From the NCBI RefSeq assembly GCF_031143425.1, contig NC_090438.1, positions 753,203,823 through 753,267,822 of the forward strand: DNA of 64,000 bases, read 5' to 3'. This document shows positions 46,066-55,841 of this stretch, one piece after another. Under the pieces are notes generated by a model. That model was not told where the DNA came from, did not search any database, and was given only the letters and a program-made list of their open reading frames with translations. Origin of the DNA: Pleurodeles waltl. Taxonomy: Eukaryota > Chordata > Amphibia > Caudata > Salamandridae. Made by a program: the position numbers and the translations under genes. Numbering within the stretch: the first letter of the stretch is position 1; every line of letters begins with the position of its first letter.

Positions 46066-46330
46066 GTGAGCTTCTTAGCTCTTGTGTATCTCGTCCTTTT
46101 CTCTCCTCCACTGTGTATCTCGTCCTTTTCTCTCCGCCATTGTGTATCTCATCCTTTTCTCTCCACCATTGAGCCTTCTCCTCCTCTTGTGTATCTTGTC
46201 CTTTTCTCTCCTCCACTGTGTATCTCGTCCTTTTCTCTCCTCCACTGTGTATCTCGTCCTTTTCTCTCCTCCATTGAGCCTTCTCCTCCTCTTGTGTATC
46301 TCGTCCTTTTCTCTCTTCCAGTGAGCTTCC
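46066..46330 (+). repeat. Pyrimidine-rich tandem repeat, ~31-bp units
   Basis: TGTGTATCTCGTCCTTTTCT recurs about eight times with CTCC(T/A)CCACTG, CCATTGAGCCTTCTCCTC or similar spacers. It lies in the 5' region of the LINE. Confidence 0.88.
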
Positions 46331-46493
46331 TCCTCCTCTGATTTCTCTATCTGTCGTGTCATCCTCGCCTTTTCTCCTGTGTTTTTGCTCTGTTCCTCCC
46401 TCTTTCACTTTTTCTCTTTTTCACCTTTCACTTCCACTTTTCACTTTTCCCGCCTCCCCGCTTCCTGATTTCATCTCCCCGCACGCCCTAGCC

Positions 46494-48927
46494 TCACCGG
46501 ACTACATCCTCCTCGGAGACCTGAACTTCCACCTGGAGAAAAACAACGACCCCAACACCACCACCCAACTCGACAACCTCAGCAACCTCGGACTCAAGCA
46601 ACTGGTGAACACCCCCACCCAAATCGCCGGACACATGCTCGACCCCATCTTCTCCGCCAGCAACCACGTATCCTTCAGCCACTCCTCCGAGATTCACTGG
46701 ACCGACCACAGATGTGTCCACTTCACCTTCAGACGCAAGACCCAACACCTTCGCACACAACCTATCCCCGCAGACCCTGGAACAAAATCTCCACAGAACA
46801 GCTACTCTCCACTCGTAACCATAACCAACCTGCCATCACCTCCGACGCCAACAACGCAGCACTCAAACTCACACAATGGATCACCAACTGCGCTGACAAC
46901 CTCGCCCCCCCCCCAGACGTCTCCCAAGACAAACCAACATCAGGAAACCTCCTTGGTTCACAGACGCCCTCAAAGAATCCAAGAAAACCTGCGCAAAGAA
47001 CACACCGCAGAAAATATGTCTGCCCTCAAAGCCGCCACCCGCGAACACCACCAGCTGATCCGCTCCACCAAAAGAGCATCCTTCAAAGAAAGACTGGACA
47101 AGAACACTCGCAACAGCAAAGAACTCTTCAACATCGTCAAAGAGCTCTCCAATCCCAACGCCAGCTCCAACTCCATCACGCCCTCTCAAGAACTCTGCAA
47201 CTCCCTCGCTACCTTCTTCCATAGAAAGATCACCGACCTGCACAACAGCTTCAGACCACAGATCCTACCGACCACCACAGAACTCGTAGCTCCATCCATC
47301 ACCCTCAACACCTGGACACCCGTCAGCGCCGAAGAGACTCGAACAACCATGAACACCATCCACTCCGGCACCCCTAGGACCTGTGCCCTCATTACATCTT
47401 CAACAAAGCCGACGCCAGCATCGCCCCCTATCTCTAGAGCATCATCAACAGCTCGTTTGCATCTGCCACCTTCCCCGAGAGCTGGAAACACGCTGAAGTC
47501 AACGCTCTCCAAAAGAAACCTACGGCGGACCCCAACGACCTGAAGAACTTCCGCCCCATCTCACTCCTCCCCTTCCCGGCCAAGGTCATCGAGAAGGCCG
47601 TCAACAAGCAACTGACCAACTTCCTCGAAGTCAACAACCTGCTCAACCCCTCCCAGTTCGGCTTCAGGGCCAACCACAGCATGGAAACCGCCCTCATCGC
47701 AGTCACCGACGACATCCGAACACTACTAGACAACGGAGAAACAACAGCCCTCATCCTCCTCGACCTCTCGGCTGCCTTCGACACCGTCTGCCACCGCACT
47801 TAATAACCCGCCTCCACTCCACCGGCATCCAAGGACAGGCCCTGGACTGGATCATCTCGTTTCTCTCGGACCGCTCCCAAAGAGTCTACCTCCCGCCCTT
47901 CCGCTCGGAACCCACCGAGATCATCTGCGGCGTCCCACAAGGCTCCTCGCTCAGCCCTACTCTCTTCAATGTCTACATGAGCCCCCTCGCCGACATCGCT
48001 CGCAAACACAACATCAACATCATCTCCTACGCCGACGACACCCAGCTGATAATCTCCCTCACCAAAGACCCAGCCACCGCCAAAGCCAACCTGCATGATG
48101 GAATGAAAGACATCGCAGAATGGATGAAGCTCAGCCGCCTGAAACTGAACTCAGACAAGACAGAAGTCCTCATCCTTGGAAACTCCCCGTCCGCCTGGGA
48201 CGACTCCTGGTGGCCCACGGCCCTGGGCACCGCACCAACCCCTTCAGACCACGCATGCAACCTCGGATTCATCCTGGACCCCCTTCTCACCATGACCAAG
48301 CAAGTGAACGCTGTCTCGTCCTCCTGCTTCCACACACTTCGCATGCTCCGTAAGATATTCTGCTGGATCCCCACCGACACCAGAAAAACTGTAACCCACG
48401 CCCTCGTCACAAGTCGCCTGGACTACGGAAACACCCTATACGCAGGAACCACTGCAAAACTTCAGAAACGTCTTCAGCGCAAACAAAACACCTCTGCACG
48501 CCTCATCCTCAATGTACCCCACCACAGCCACATCTCCTCCCACCTGAAGCACCTGCACTGGCTACCCGTCAACAAAAGGATCACCTTCAGGCTCCTCACC
48601 CACGCTCACAAAGCCCTACACAACAAGGGCCCCGAATACCTCAACAGTCGCCACACCTTCTACACACCCACCCGTCATCTTCGTTCTACCAGCCTCGCCC
48701 TTGCCACCGTCCCGCGCTTCCGCCGAACCAACGCTGGAGGAAAATCCTTCTCCTACCTGGCAGCCAAGACGTGGAATTCCCTCCCTACCCACCTCAGGAC
48801 TACCCAGGATCACCTCGCCTTCCCGGAAGCATCTCAAGACCTGGCTCTTCGAGCAGCAGTGACCCCCCACCCTAGCGCCTTGAGACCCTCACGGGTGAGT
48901 AGCGCGCTCTATAAATATCATGATTGA
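46494..48927 (+). pseudogene. L2/CR1-like ORF2: endonuclease end and RT, frameshifted
   Basis: The endonuclease C-terminal part reads DYILLGDLNFHLE, LVNTPTQIAGHMLD and IHWTDHRCVHF (46500-46735). RT follows in shifting frames: PWNKISTEQLL (46712 frame), KEHTAENMSALKAATREHHQ (46356 frame), NFRPISLLPFPAKVIEKAV and LLDLSAAFDTV (47550-47790). From 47800 in the frame ending 48927 come QGQALDWIISFLSDRSQRVY, GVPQGSSLSPTLFNVYMSPL, ISYADDTQLI, KTEVLILG and LDYGNTLYAG, then GKSFSYLAAKTWNSLP. Both aspartates of YADD are present. At least four frameshifts and the missing endonuclease start make it inactive. Related fragments lie at 50965 and 53280. Confidence 0.85.
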
Positions 48928-48934
48928 TTGATTG

Positions 48935-49269
48935 ATTTGGAGTTCCGGCTCCATGGTGTCCTCCTTCCTCGTAGAGCGTTTTCCCATTGAAATGGCTGTT
49001 TCCGCCGTGTTTTTATCCACGGTGAATCCGCCCCGGAAAAGGTGGCGGATTGGTAGGTTGTGATACTGTGGGCGGTACTTTGTCTTCCGCCTGTCTGTTG
49101 GTGGTGACCGCCAAGCTGTTTGTCTGTACCGCTGTGGTGGTCGGAGTGTTAAAGTACCTGTCTTTGTTGGCGGTTTCCGCCACAGTCATAATTCCCTTTT
49201 TTTTTTCGCCGGCCTGTTTGCGGTCTTACCGCCGCTTTAACTCCGTCCTCCAGGGTTGTAATGACCCCC
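48935..49269. repeat. Harbinger right terminal region
   Basis: It continues from TTTGGAGTTCCGGCTCCATG through GC-rich GGCGGA/CCGCC motifs to the inverted repeat GTTGTAATGACCCCC, then AAA. A T10 tract precedes TCGCCGGCCTG at 49208. Confidence 0.85.
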
Positions 49270-50960
49270 AAAGTGATTTAAATACTTGAAGTATTGGGGG
49301 CCCTGTGGAGGATTAGTGGGCCAAATGCGCCACAGAGGCTACAGGGGGAGGAGGGGTGTTACATTCCTGTTTATACAGCGAACAAAAAAATACACAGAGG
49401 GCGTCTGGGTCAGCCCCTTTTCAGCCATTGGTTTGAGTAATCCCTCCCCATCCACTTTCTTAAATAAATTGCTGCTTGGATTAATTCACAGATGTATATC
49501 CTCTTCAGCATAATTCTGCTATTTTGGGGATTTGGTGTGGGAGTCCACCTAAGGGGTGCTTGGGATTGCACTGCATGAATGGTAAAATGACTATACACTG
49601 CAATGGAACCCATTGTTATCAACATTCATGCTCATGGCAGAGCATGTGAGCAGCTCCACCTGCCTCAAATCTGTGCAATCCCACTTCCTTCATTACAAGA
49701 GTACTTGTACTGTTGCCTGGCCTCTAACTTTCCAAGGAGCAAAATGCAGTTGTTTGTTTGTTTAGCATTTTGACGGTTATCATTTATGCTCATGGAAATG
49801 CATTTAAGCAGTGTCACCTGCTGCACACATGGGCTAACTAATTCTCCCATTTGTGCCCCACAGGAGCTTTGATATTTCTGGACGGCTGCAATATTTGTGA
49901 GGGGCAAAATACATCTTGAAACTGTGATGGGCTATGCGTAAGCTCCACCTTGTAAGCAATATCTATGCAGGTGCAGTATGCTTTCATTGTGTGCCAGTAC
50001 ACAAGCATATAAAATTACTGAAGACTAGAACTGGCTGTGGGAGTAGAGTCTGCTTGGGTTGGCCCCTCTCGCTTTCTACTTTCAGAGGTTCTGAAGTTCG
50101 CACAGTGAACAAACATGGGAGGCTGGAGCTTGTTAAATCATCCCTCTTGAAGTCCAACCCTTTCGGCTATTGTGGAGCGATGACCTACAATTTCCTGATG
50201 CTCAGTCATGCCACCTTAACACTACTATATGAGAGACCCCAAAATATTGAGAAGGTAGCAGCTTCACATATTGGAGGCTACTCCTGATACTACTGAAAGC
50301 TTACTGACCCACATCAGGTCAAGCAGAGTACCACTGCATGTGTCTGATGCTCATGTGTGAGGTGAGGGGATTTTCTTTATTGGGCTTGCTTTACCCCTGC
50401 AAATGTAGACAGCAAGTTCAGCCATGAGACCATGTCTTTGGCTAACAGAGACACAAATTTCAAATAAAGCACTGTCACTTTCTTTGCAGCTGTTCAGACT
50501 CCTCATCCATGTAGTTTTGGTTATATCCTTTTCAGCTTTTCTTTTTATTATGGATCTACATTGGAGGTGCCCCTGTGAACACTTTATTTGAAGTTGATTT
50601 TGTGTGTGGTTCCACAGGCGGTACAACTGTGAACCCTGTCTTCTTTGAACCACCCACCTTTGTCATTTTTCTCTCAGCTGGTATTGTGCTAAGGCCTACT
50701 CCTTACCTTATGCGCCTTTAACCCCTGGTGCTCCTGTTCTCTCCTCTTCAGTGGAAAATATGCCTTCTCCTGATTTCACTTCCCCTGCAAACTGGATGGT
50801 ATGTCTTCTATTCCCCCTAAACCTTCTGCATCCCTGACCCTGATCAGTGTTATTTTCCAATCACTCTCTCTTTTTTCTGTTTTATATATTGAGTTACGTA
50901 GGAATAACTTCAATGCTGCTGATTTCTGTCTAATGGTAAAGCAGGTTCGCTCCCTATTCC
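49270..50960. other. Unassigned DNA
   Basis: No domain, paired repeat or RNA gene was recognised. Open frames are under 120 codons without motifs. Confidence 0.45.
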
Positions 50961-50964
50961 CCCT

Positions 50965-51245
50965 GTAGGACATTAAGATCCTCCAACACTGGTCTGCTGA
51001 AGGTTCTCCGCATGCAAAAGGCCAGATGGGGAGGAAGATCTTTCTCCTACATATCCCCCAAACTGTGGAACTCCATGCTGGTTGGACTGAGAATGGAACC
51101 CAATGAAATTAAATTAATGAAACTTCTCAAAACCTGGCTTTGGCCGACTTTCTGAAGTATATGGTAATAGGCCTGTCTAGTGTTTACTCTCATAGTGCGG
51201 GTAAGCCTCACAGTAGCCATGCGCTTTATAAATCCAAATAAGATA
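50965..51245 (+). pseudogene. LINE ORF2 C-terminal tail and 3' end
   Basis: The frame reads RWGGRSFSYISPKLWNSM (51028-51080), equivalent to GGKSFSYLAAKTWNSLP in the LINE at 45851. It is followed by KLLKTWLW, a stop and a short 3' tail ending ATGCGCTTTATAAATCCAAA. This 3' end resembles CTCTATAAATATCATG of the other LINE. It is a strongly 5'-truncated copy. Confidence 0.72.
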
Positions 51246-51589
51246 AGGTTCAGACAGATCATAGGTGCTGAGCCAAAATGTGGAGACCCAAAAATGTGCC
51301 ATATCCGTGGGTGCAAAAAGCAAAAATGAGGCATGTGAAACAAGCACTGGCAAAGCCAATATGTCTGGCATTTTATTAGTTATAATGGTAATTGATGAGA
51401 AAGTTTAGTGTGGTTATGTAAGGTTGTATGGATGGACGAGTAACTGACTTCTGCAGTTGTCCTATTCCCATGGTACAGACAGACAACAACAGTATTAATT
51501 TTCCATTCTTTTTCTCTCTTTGTCCCAGCTTTTCTGCTCACCCTTGTTACTTTCTCTATAGCCTGGGCTAAAGCCATCACTTCCACATT
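51246..51589. other. Unassigned DNA
   Basis: Nothing recognised. Confidence 0.4.
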
Positions 51590-52940
51590 ATGTCTGGCGT
51601 TGGCTACTTCTGTACCAACTCTCAGTTTTGGGGAAGGCAGGCTCCCAGTTCATCCCAAGCAGAGGCAGCAGCCAGAGGAGCTGCACTGGGGATGGTCACA
51701 AACGCTGACCAGGAAATCCGAGGAGTCGCCCTCTCACAGCGCTGCGGCCCCATTGAAAAGGGGAGGGATTCAGGGGTCTGGTCAGCTGGGAGGCTAGAGG
51801 GCGGGAAAAAGCACTTTCTTTTGAGGGTGCAGGGGCAGCAGCGGTGCAGGGAAAACGCAAGAGTGGGAAAAAAAGAGGAACAGAAAAGAAATGAGTCAAA
51901 TAAAATAGAAGTAAAGGCAGAAGTAAAAAGGGTAAAGAGAGGACATACTTACTTTCAGACGGCCACCAGGGATGAGGCGCAGGCAGGAACCTGCGGGTGG
52001 AGGTGGGCCTCGAACTGAGAGTCAGGCAGGCTCTCAGTTCATACCAAACAGAGGCAGCAAAAGGAGGAGCTGTACTGGGAGAGTAACAATTGCTGACTAG
52101 GAGGTCAGAGGTGTCGCCCTTTCACAATGCTTCGGCCGCCATTAAGAAGGGGAGGGAGGCGGGCGTCTGGTCAGCTGGGAGGTGGGAAAGAGGGAAAAAG
52201 TGCATCCTGTGGGGGGGATGGGAGGCTGCTGCGAGGGCAGCAGCGGCACGGGAAAATGCAAGAAGGAGAAAAAAGAGAAAGGGACAGAAAAGAAATAAGT
52301 GAAATAAAATAGAAGTAACAGCAGAAGTAAAAAGGCATGGGTAAAGAGAGGAAGATACGTACTTTCAGGTGGCCACCAGGGATGAGGCACAGGCTGGAGC
52401 CTGCGGGTGGGGGTGGGCCTCGAACTGAGAGTCAGGCAGGCTCTCAGTTCGTCCCAAGCAGAGGCAGCAGCAGCTGGAGGAGCTGCCCTGAGGAGGGCAA
52501 CAGACGCTGACTAGGTCAGAGGAGTCGCCCTCTCACAGCACTGCGGCTGCCATTAGGAAGGGGAGGGAGATGGGGGTCCAGTCAGGTGGGAGGGTGGGGA
52601 AAAGCACTTCGCCGTGGAGCGGAGGTGCAGGGACAGCAGCAGCGCGGGGAAAACGTAAGAGGGAGGAAAAAAAGGGAAATGGACAGAAAAGAAATAAGTG
52701 AAATAAAATAGAAGTAAAGGCAGGAGTAAAGAGAGGCAAAAAGTGAAGAGAAGAAGATACTTACTTTCAGATGGCCCCTAGGTCGCCAGGGATGAGGACC
52801 AGGCAGGAGGGTGGAGGTGGGCCTCGAACTGAGAGTCAGGCAGGCTCTCAGTTCGTCCCAAGCAGAGGCAGCAGCAGCCGGAGGCGCTGCCGTAGGGAGG
52901 GCAATAGAACGCTTACCAGGAGGTCAGGGGAGTGCTCACC
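51590..52940 (+). repeat. Tandem repeat, 390-410-bp unit, ~3.3 copies, hairpin at each boundary
   Basis: GGCAGGCTC(T/C)CAGTTC begins at about 51635, 52025, 52435 and 52839. Each unit has AAGCAGAGGCAGCAGC, GAGTCGCCCTCTCACAGC, GGTCAGCTGGGAGG (varied), GGAACAGAAAAGAAATGAGT (GGGACAGAAAAGAAATAAGT elsewhere), AAATAAAATAGAAGTAA and TACTTTCAGATGGCC(A/C)CC. Units 2-4 start at a hairpin: CGAACTGAGAG ... CTCTCAGTTCG around TCAGGCAGG (52010-52040, 52421-52451 and about 52826-52855). I recognise no known family. Confidence 0.88.
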
Positions 52941-53279
52941 CTAATAATAAAGGTTTTGCATAAATGAACCTTAAATGCAAGTCCAAACAGCATTAACCTA
53001 TGGACACAAATATTACCTTAACTGCAGACAATGCCCCTTCCCTGATGCATAATGTGGTATTGTAAACTTGCAGCCAAAGAGTTGGTGCTGCAGGGGGTTG
53101 GACCTCCTTGTCCCAAGGCAACAGGATTGGACCTCCTTGTCCCAAGGCCAAAATAAACATGAAAACTCGCTGTCCTTGACCCCAAGCAATATGTCTTGGG
53201 TGTCAGGCTATAGGAGTTCCACACCCCTGTACTGTGTCCCATGCCATCATTTTTAGTTGCATCTTGGGTCCGTTTTTGA
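52941..53279. other. Unassigned DNA with a short direct repeat
   Basis: TTGGACCTCCTTGTCCCAAG occurs twice in tandem near 53098 and 53127. Otherwise nothing recognised. Confidence 0.5.
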
Positions 53280-53930
53280 GTGCCAGGTCTCAAGGAGTTC
53301 ATCTGCCTCCTCGTTGTTCCCCCTTCAAATCTTTTCTCTGTGTTATATCACCTTAACTCTGATGCTTTTCAAATATGTCACCCACCTGCTCACCTCATTT
53401 CAGCTCGCAGGCTCATACACGTGACTTATGAAGATGACACACAGATCTCCATCAGCATTGGTGATGATCTAGACAAGACTCAATCGAGTTTTTGTAGCTG
53501 CCTATCTAAAGTTGTCTCCTGGATTAAACTAACTCCTTAAAATTAAACTAAGATAAAAACAAATCTGCTGGGGGTCCTGCCTCCATTTTGTCGTTTCTTT
53601 GACTTCAACTCCATCCTTACATCTACCAGTCATGCATATATCTGGATGTATGTTTTGATCAGTCCTGTTACCCTTCATCGTGAAATGTAGTATCCATTAC
53701 CCGTTGCTAAGCGTGCCATGTTTAACAGCATCAGTTGCTGCCATTGTGCCTTCTACAGGATGGATCCTGCCTCTCAACAGTTGCTTTGTTCCCTGCCTTT
53801 CATCTTAGGTCCTGTGTTCTTCTGCAGATATCTTCCTGATTGTCATTTATGGCAAAAAAAACTATTTTTGGCAACCAGTCTTTTTCCTATCTGGCTGCCA
53901 ACCACTGCAGCACTCTGCCTTCTTGCATAG
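53280..53930 (+). pseudogene. LINE RT fossil with YEDD in place of YADD
   Basis: The frame at 53280-53540 reads FSVLYHLNSDAFQI, then HVTYEDDTQISISIGDDLDK and CLSKVVSWIKLTP. It corresponds to ISYADDTQLIISLTKD and EWMKLSRLKLN in the LINE at 45851. The alanine of the catalytic box is Glu here; both aspartates remain. Following frames (53718-53930) are Ser/Cys-rich and correspond loosely to the C-terminal region (SVAAIVPSTGWILPLNSCF). The frame stops at 53540. Confidence 0.72.
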
Positions 53931-54364
53931 TCATTTTTTCAATACTCCTGGGGAACAAAACTCTTTCCATTTTCTAAAAACAAATGACTTTCAGACACTA
54001 TTCTGCAGTACCAAGACACCTCAGAGGATAAAAGTGTACTTTAAAAATGCTATTCATCATGAAAGGGTGAGTGACTCGAAGAATGGGTGAATTAATAGAT
54101 GTTCTGCTGTGGATGGGGTGGGAATGGGGGCTTTTGGGGATGGCATCTATTGGATGCCCACCCCCAGAAGGCTTCAGGGGAATGGAGAAATCCTGGTCCT
54201 TGGGCACTTCTTATTGGGCAGTTTTGCGCTGGGAGCGGGGCTCCTCCAGACGTTAGTCCACCTTGAGGTTTGGTGCCTTATTCCGACGCCGTGGTCCTAC
54301 AGATTAGGGGTGAATAATTATTTCTGGTCCTTTGTTGGTCGGGCCTATAGTGAGGTAAGGGATA
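53931..54364. other. Upstream flank of DIRS-C, unassigned
   Basis: The open frame 54109-54375 (88 codons, GDGIYWMPTPRRL, WSYRLGVNNYFWSFVGRAYS) has no motif I can place. It overlaps the start of the next frame and may belong to the DIRS-C left end. No inverted terminal repeat is visible. Confidence 0.3.
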
Positions 54365-54805
54365 ATGGCCAATAAAGCAGAGGCGGGCAGCAAGGCGCTT
54401 AGGGTTCTATGTGAAGCAGGCAGGGAAGATCCTATTCAGCCTATTGTTCTTTCTCAGGCCAGGGTGGTTATGGAGTGGCTGAAACGTGCCACAGCCAGTG
54501 GTGTGGCTGCGATATTAGCACCCTCGATCCCACAACAAAAAATTAAAGTTCAAGGTGCTCGTTGCCTAGGGGAGAGTAGTGCACATATTTCAGTGAGTGT
54601 GGCTGAGGCGCAAGTAAGCTTTTTTCAAGGCATTTCTCGCTCGCATGAGTGTTTACCTCCAGGAGTCCCTCCTTCATTTTATTTAAGCGCGAGAACGCTA
54701 TTTATTACTATTCCTTATTTTCACCGGCTCAGCTCCCCACCTACACCCCAGTGCCTGGACACTGGGGTTGAAATAAATTATTATTCAGGCTGGGCCTGCT
54801 TATAA
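54365..54805 (+). CDS. Unrecognised 146-aa open frame upstream of DIRS-C gag
   Basis: The frame opens MANKAEAGSKALRVLCEAGR, then ARVVMEWLKRATASGVAAIL, and ends with a proline/serine-rich part. The first ~70 residues have an amphipathic helical pattern without a motif I recognise. It stops 125 bp before the gag start. It could be a separate DIRS-C leader ORF, an exon, or unrelated DNA left of the element. No start signal or promoter can be assigned. Confidence 0.3.
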   Translation: MANKAEAGSKALRVLCEAGREDPIQPIVLSQARVVMEWLKRATASGVAAILAPSIPQQKIKVQGARCLGESSAHISVSVAEAQVSFFQGISRSHECLPPGVPPSFYLSARTLFITIPYFHRLSSPPTPQCLDTGVEINYYSGWACL

Positions 54806-54929
54806 GGGTGTAATTAACTCTTTACAGGGCAGCTCCCTCCACGTCCTATTTGTTTTGTGTTTTTCTGCCCTGTTTTTTGCCTCACCTGTCTATACTGCTC
54901 CTTTGGAGCCCTTTCTGCTGTTCAACAGT

Positions 54930-55378
54930 ATGGCTGGCTATAATGACCAAGCCGAAGAATTGTATTATCGTGAGGACAATTCTGGTCCTTTTGACCAGGA
55001 TTTAGTGTATGCTCTTGACGCAGGAGTGCGCCATTCAGTCAATCAGGCTCTAGCTCAAGCCATTCAACCCAACAAGCACCATCTTTTGGGGTTGGTAGAG
55101 CAACAAGGCTGGGTTGCCCCGCCGGGCCCCCAATCCATAGGGGAATCTTCCCTTCCAACTAACACCCAGGCTGCTAAGCAGGTTTCTAACCCGCATGCTG
55201 CGGACTTTGAATCCCTTCTAAGAAATATGGCAAGGGAGCATGACTATAATGCGGGATCGCATAAGAAAGCAGTTAGTGACCCAGTTTCCTCTTCTTCTGA
55301 GCATTCGTTCGAGCAGGGTGATGACCCCCCTCGTAAGCGCAAAAAGAAAGTTCATCACCAAGAGGCACCTGCTCCTAT
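54930..55378 (+). pseudogene. DIRS-C Gag, N-terminal part (cut by LINE)
   Basis: ATG at 54930 opens MAGYNDQAEELYYREDNSGP, an acidic start, then AGVRHSVNQALAQAIQPNKH, a helical stretch, and an Arg/Lys cluster (PPRKRKKKVHHQEAP). It runs straight into the LINE tail at 55379, where added codons (IIIISFISVNIN) come from LINE 3' sequence. Upstream codons from 54855 are in frame but hydrophobic; I prefer 54930 because MAGYNDQ is followed by typical acidic Gag composition. The continuation lies at 61705. Confidence 0.72.
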
Positions 55379-55841
55379 CATCATCATTATTAGCTTTATT
55401 TCGGTAAATATAAATACCATAAAAGCACATCACACAAAAAAGGAACGGCAAGCTACATGATAAACAATTTAAGTCATAAAAGATTGAAAAGGAGAGAAAA
55501 AAGAAAAGAGAAATATTTACACATAAGCAGTTCCCTCATGGAAAATCGCACCTTATAGTTATGTAAAAACACATTATAGGTAAAAGAATAAAATACAAGC
55601 CTGGCAAACCATATCAGATAAAAAGGACATTTCTATTTAAAAAATATCTAAGAAAAATAAAAACAGCAGGTAGGGAATGCATCTGAACCAATAAAAGTGA
55701 TATGTGCATACAATGATAAATCCATCAATTGTTGTTTACCACATTCATTGTTAAATTTCCCTCTGCTTTTTTAAGCGTGTTCAGTCTGATACGCCAGATT
55801 GAGTCTAAATATTTTGACAAACAACAAACCACTAAAACCGA
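55379..55841 (-). other. LINE 3' UTR and tail
   Basis: AT-rich with AATAAA on the minus strand at about 55394-55399 (TTTATT on plus), then GCTAATAATGATGATG, a simple-repeat tail joined to the 13-bp target duplication. No polyA tail proper. Confidence 0.75.

Larger units (their letters stand above)
45851..48934 (+). mobile_element. L2/CR1-like LINE inserted in the Harbinger
   Basis: ATTTGGGAGT at 45841 and ATTTGGAGTTCC at 48935 mark the insertion site as a short target duplication of about 9 bp. The right side continues the Harbinger. The 3' end is CTCTATAAATATCATGATTG followed by ATTG repeats, the simple-repeat tail of L2/CR1-like elements. The 5' part (45851-46490) is pyrimidine-rich with a tandem repeat and no recognisable ORF1 or endonuclease start. 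Since it sits inside the Harbinger it is younger than that insertion, yet its ORF is already broken. Confidence 0.8.
37485..49269. mobile_element. PIF/Harbinger DNA transposon, ~8.7 kb, with a LINE inserted
   Basis: The ends are perfect 15-bp inverted repeats (GGGGGTCATTACAAC at 37485; complement ending 49269), flanked by AAA on both sides, which fits Harbinger's 3-bp target duplication. Near each end GGCGGT/ACCGCC hexamers are frequent, likely transposase or Myb-protein binding sites. Inside are a minus-strand DDE transposase, a Myb/SANT-like gene on each side of it, a basic repeat-coding segment, and tandem arrays at 44033-45310. An L2/CR1-like LINE occupies 45851-48934. The full length including the LINE is 11785 bp. 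The transposase is broken, so this copy could only move with enzyme supplied by others. Confidence 0.88.

Noticed and set aside
46010..46408. Minus-strand Arg/Glu/Lys-rich frame of 132 codons
   Set aside because: It is the complement of the pyrimidine-rich LINE 5' repeat. Repeat-derived, and open in more than one frame.
51590..52312. Plus-strand frames of 60-142 codons in the ~400-bp repeat
   Set aside because: Not conserved in frame between repeat copies.
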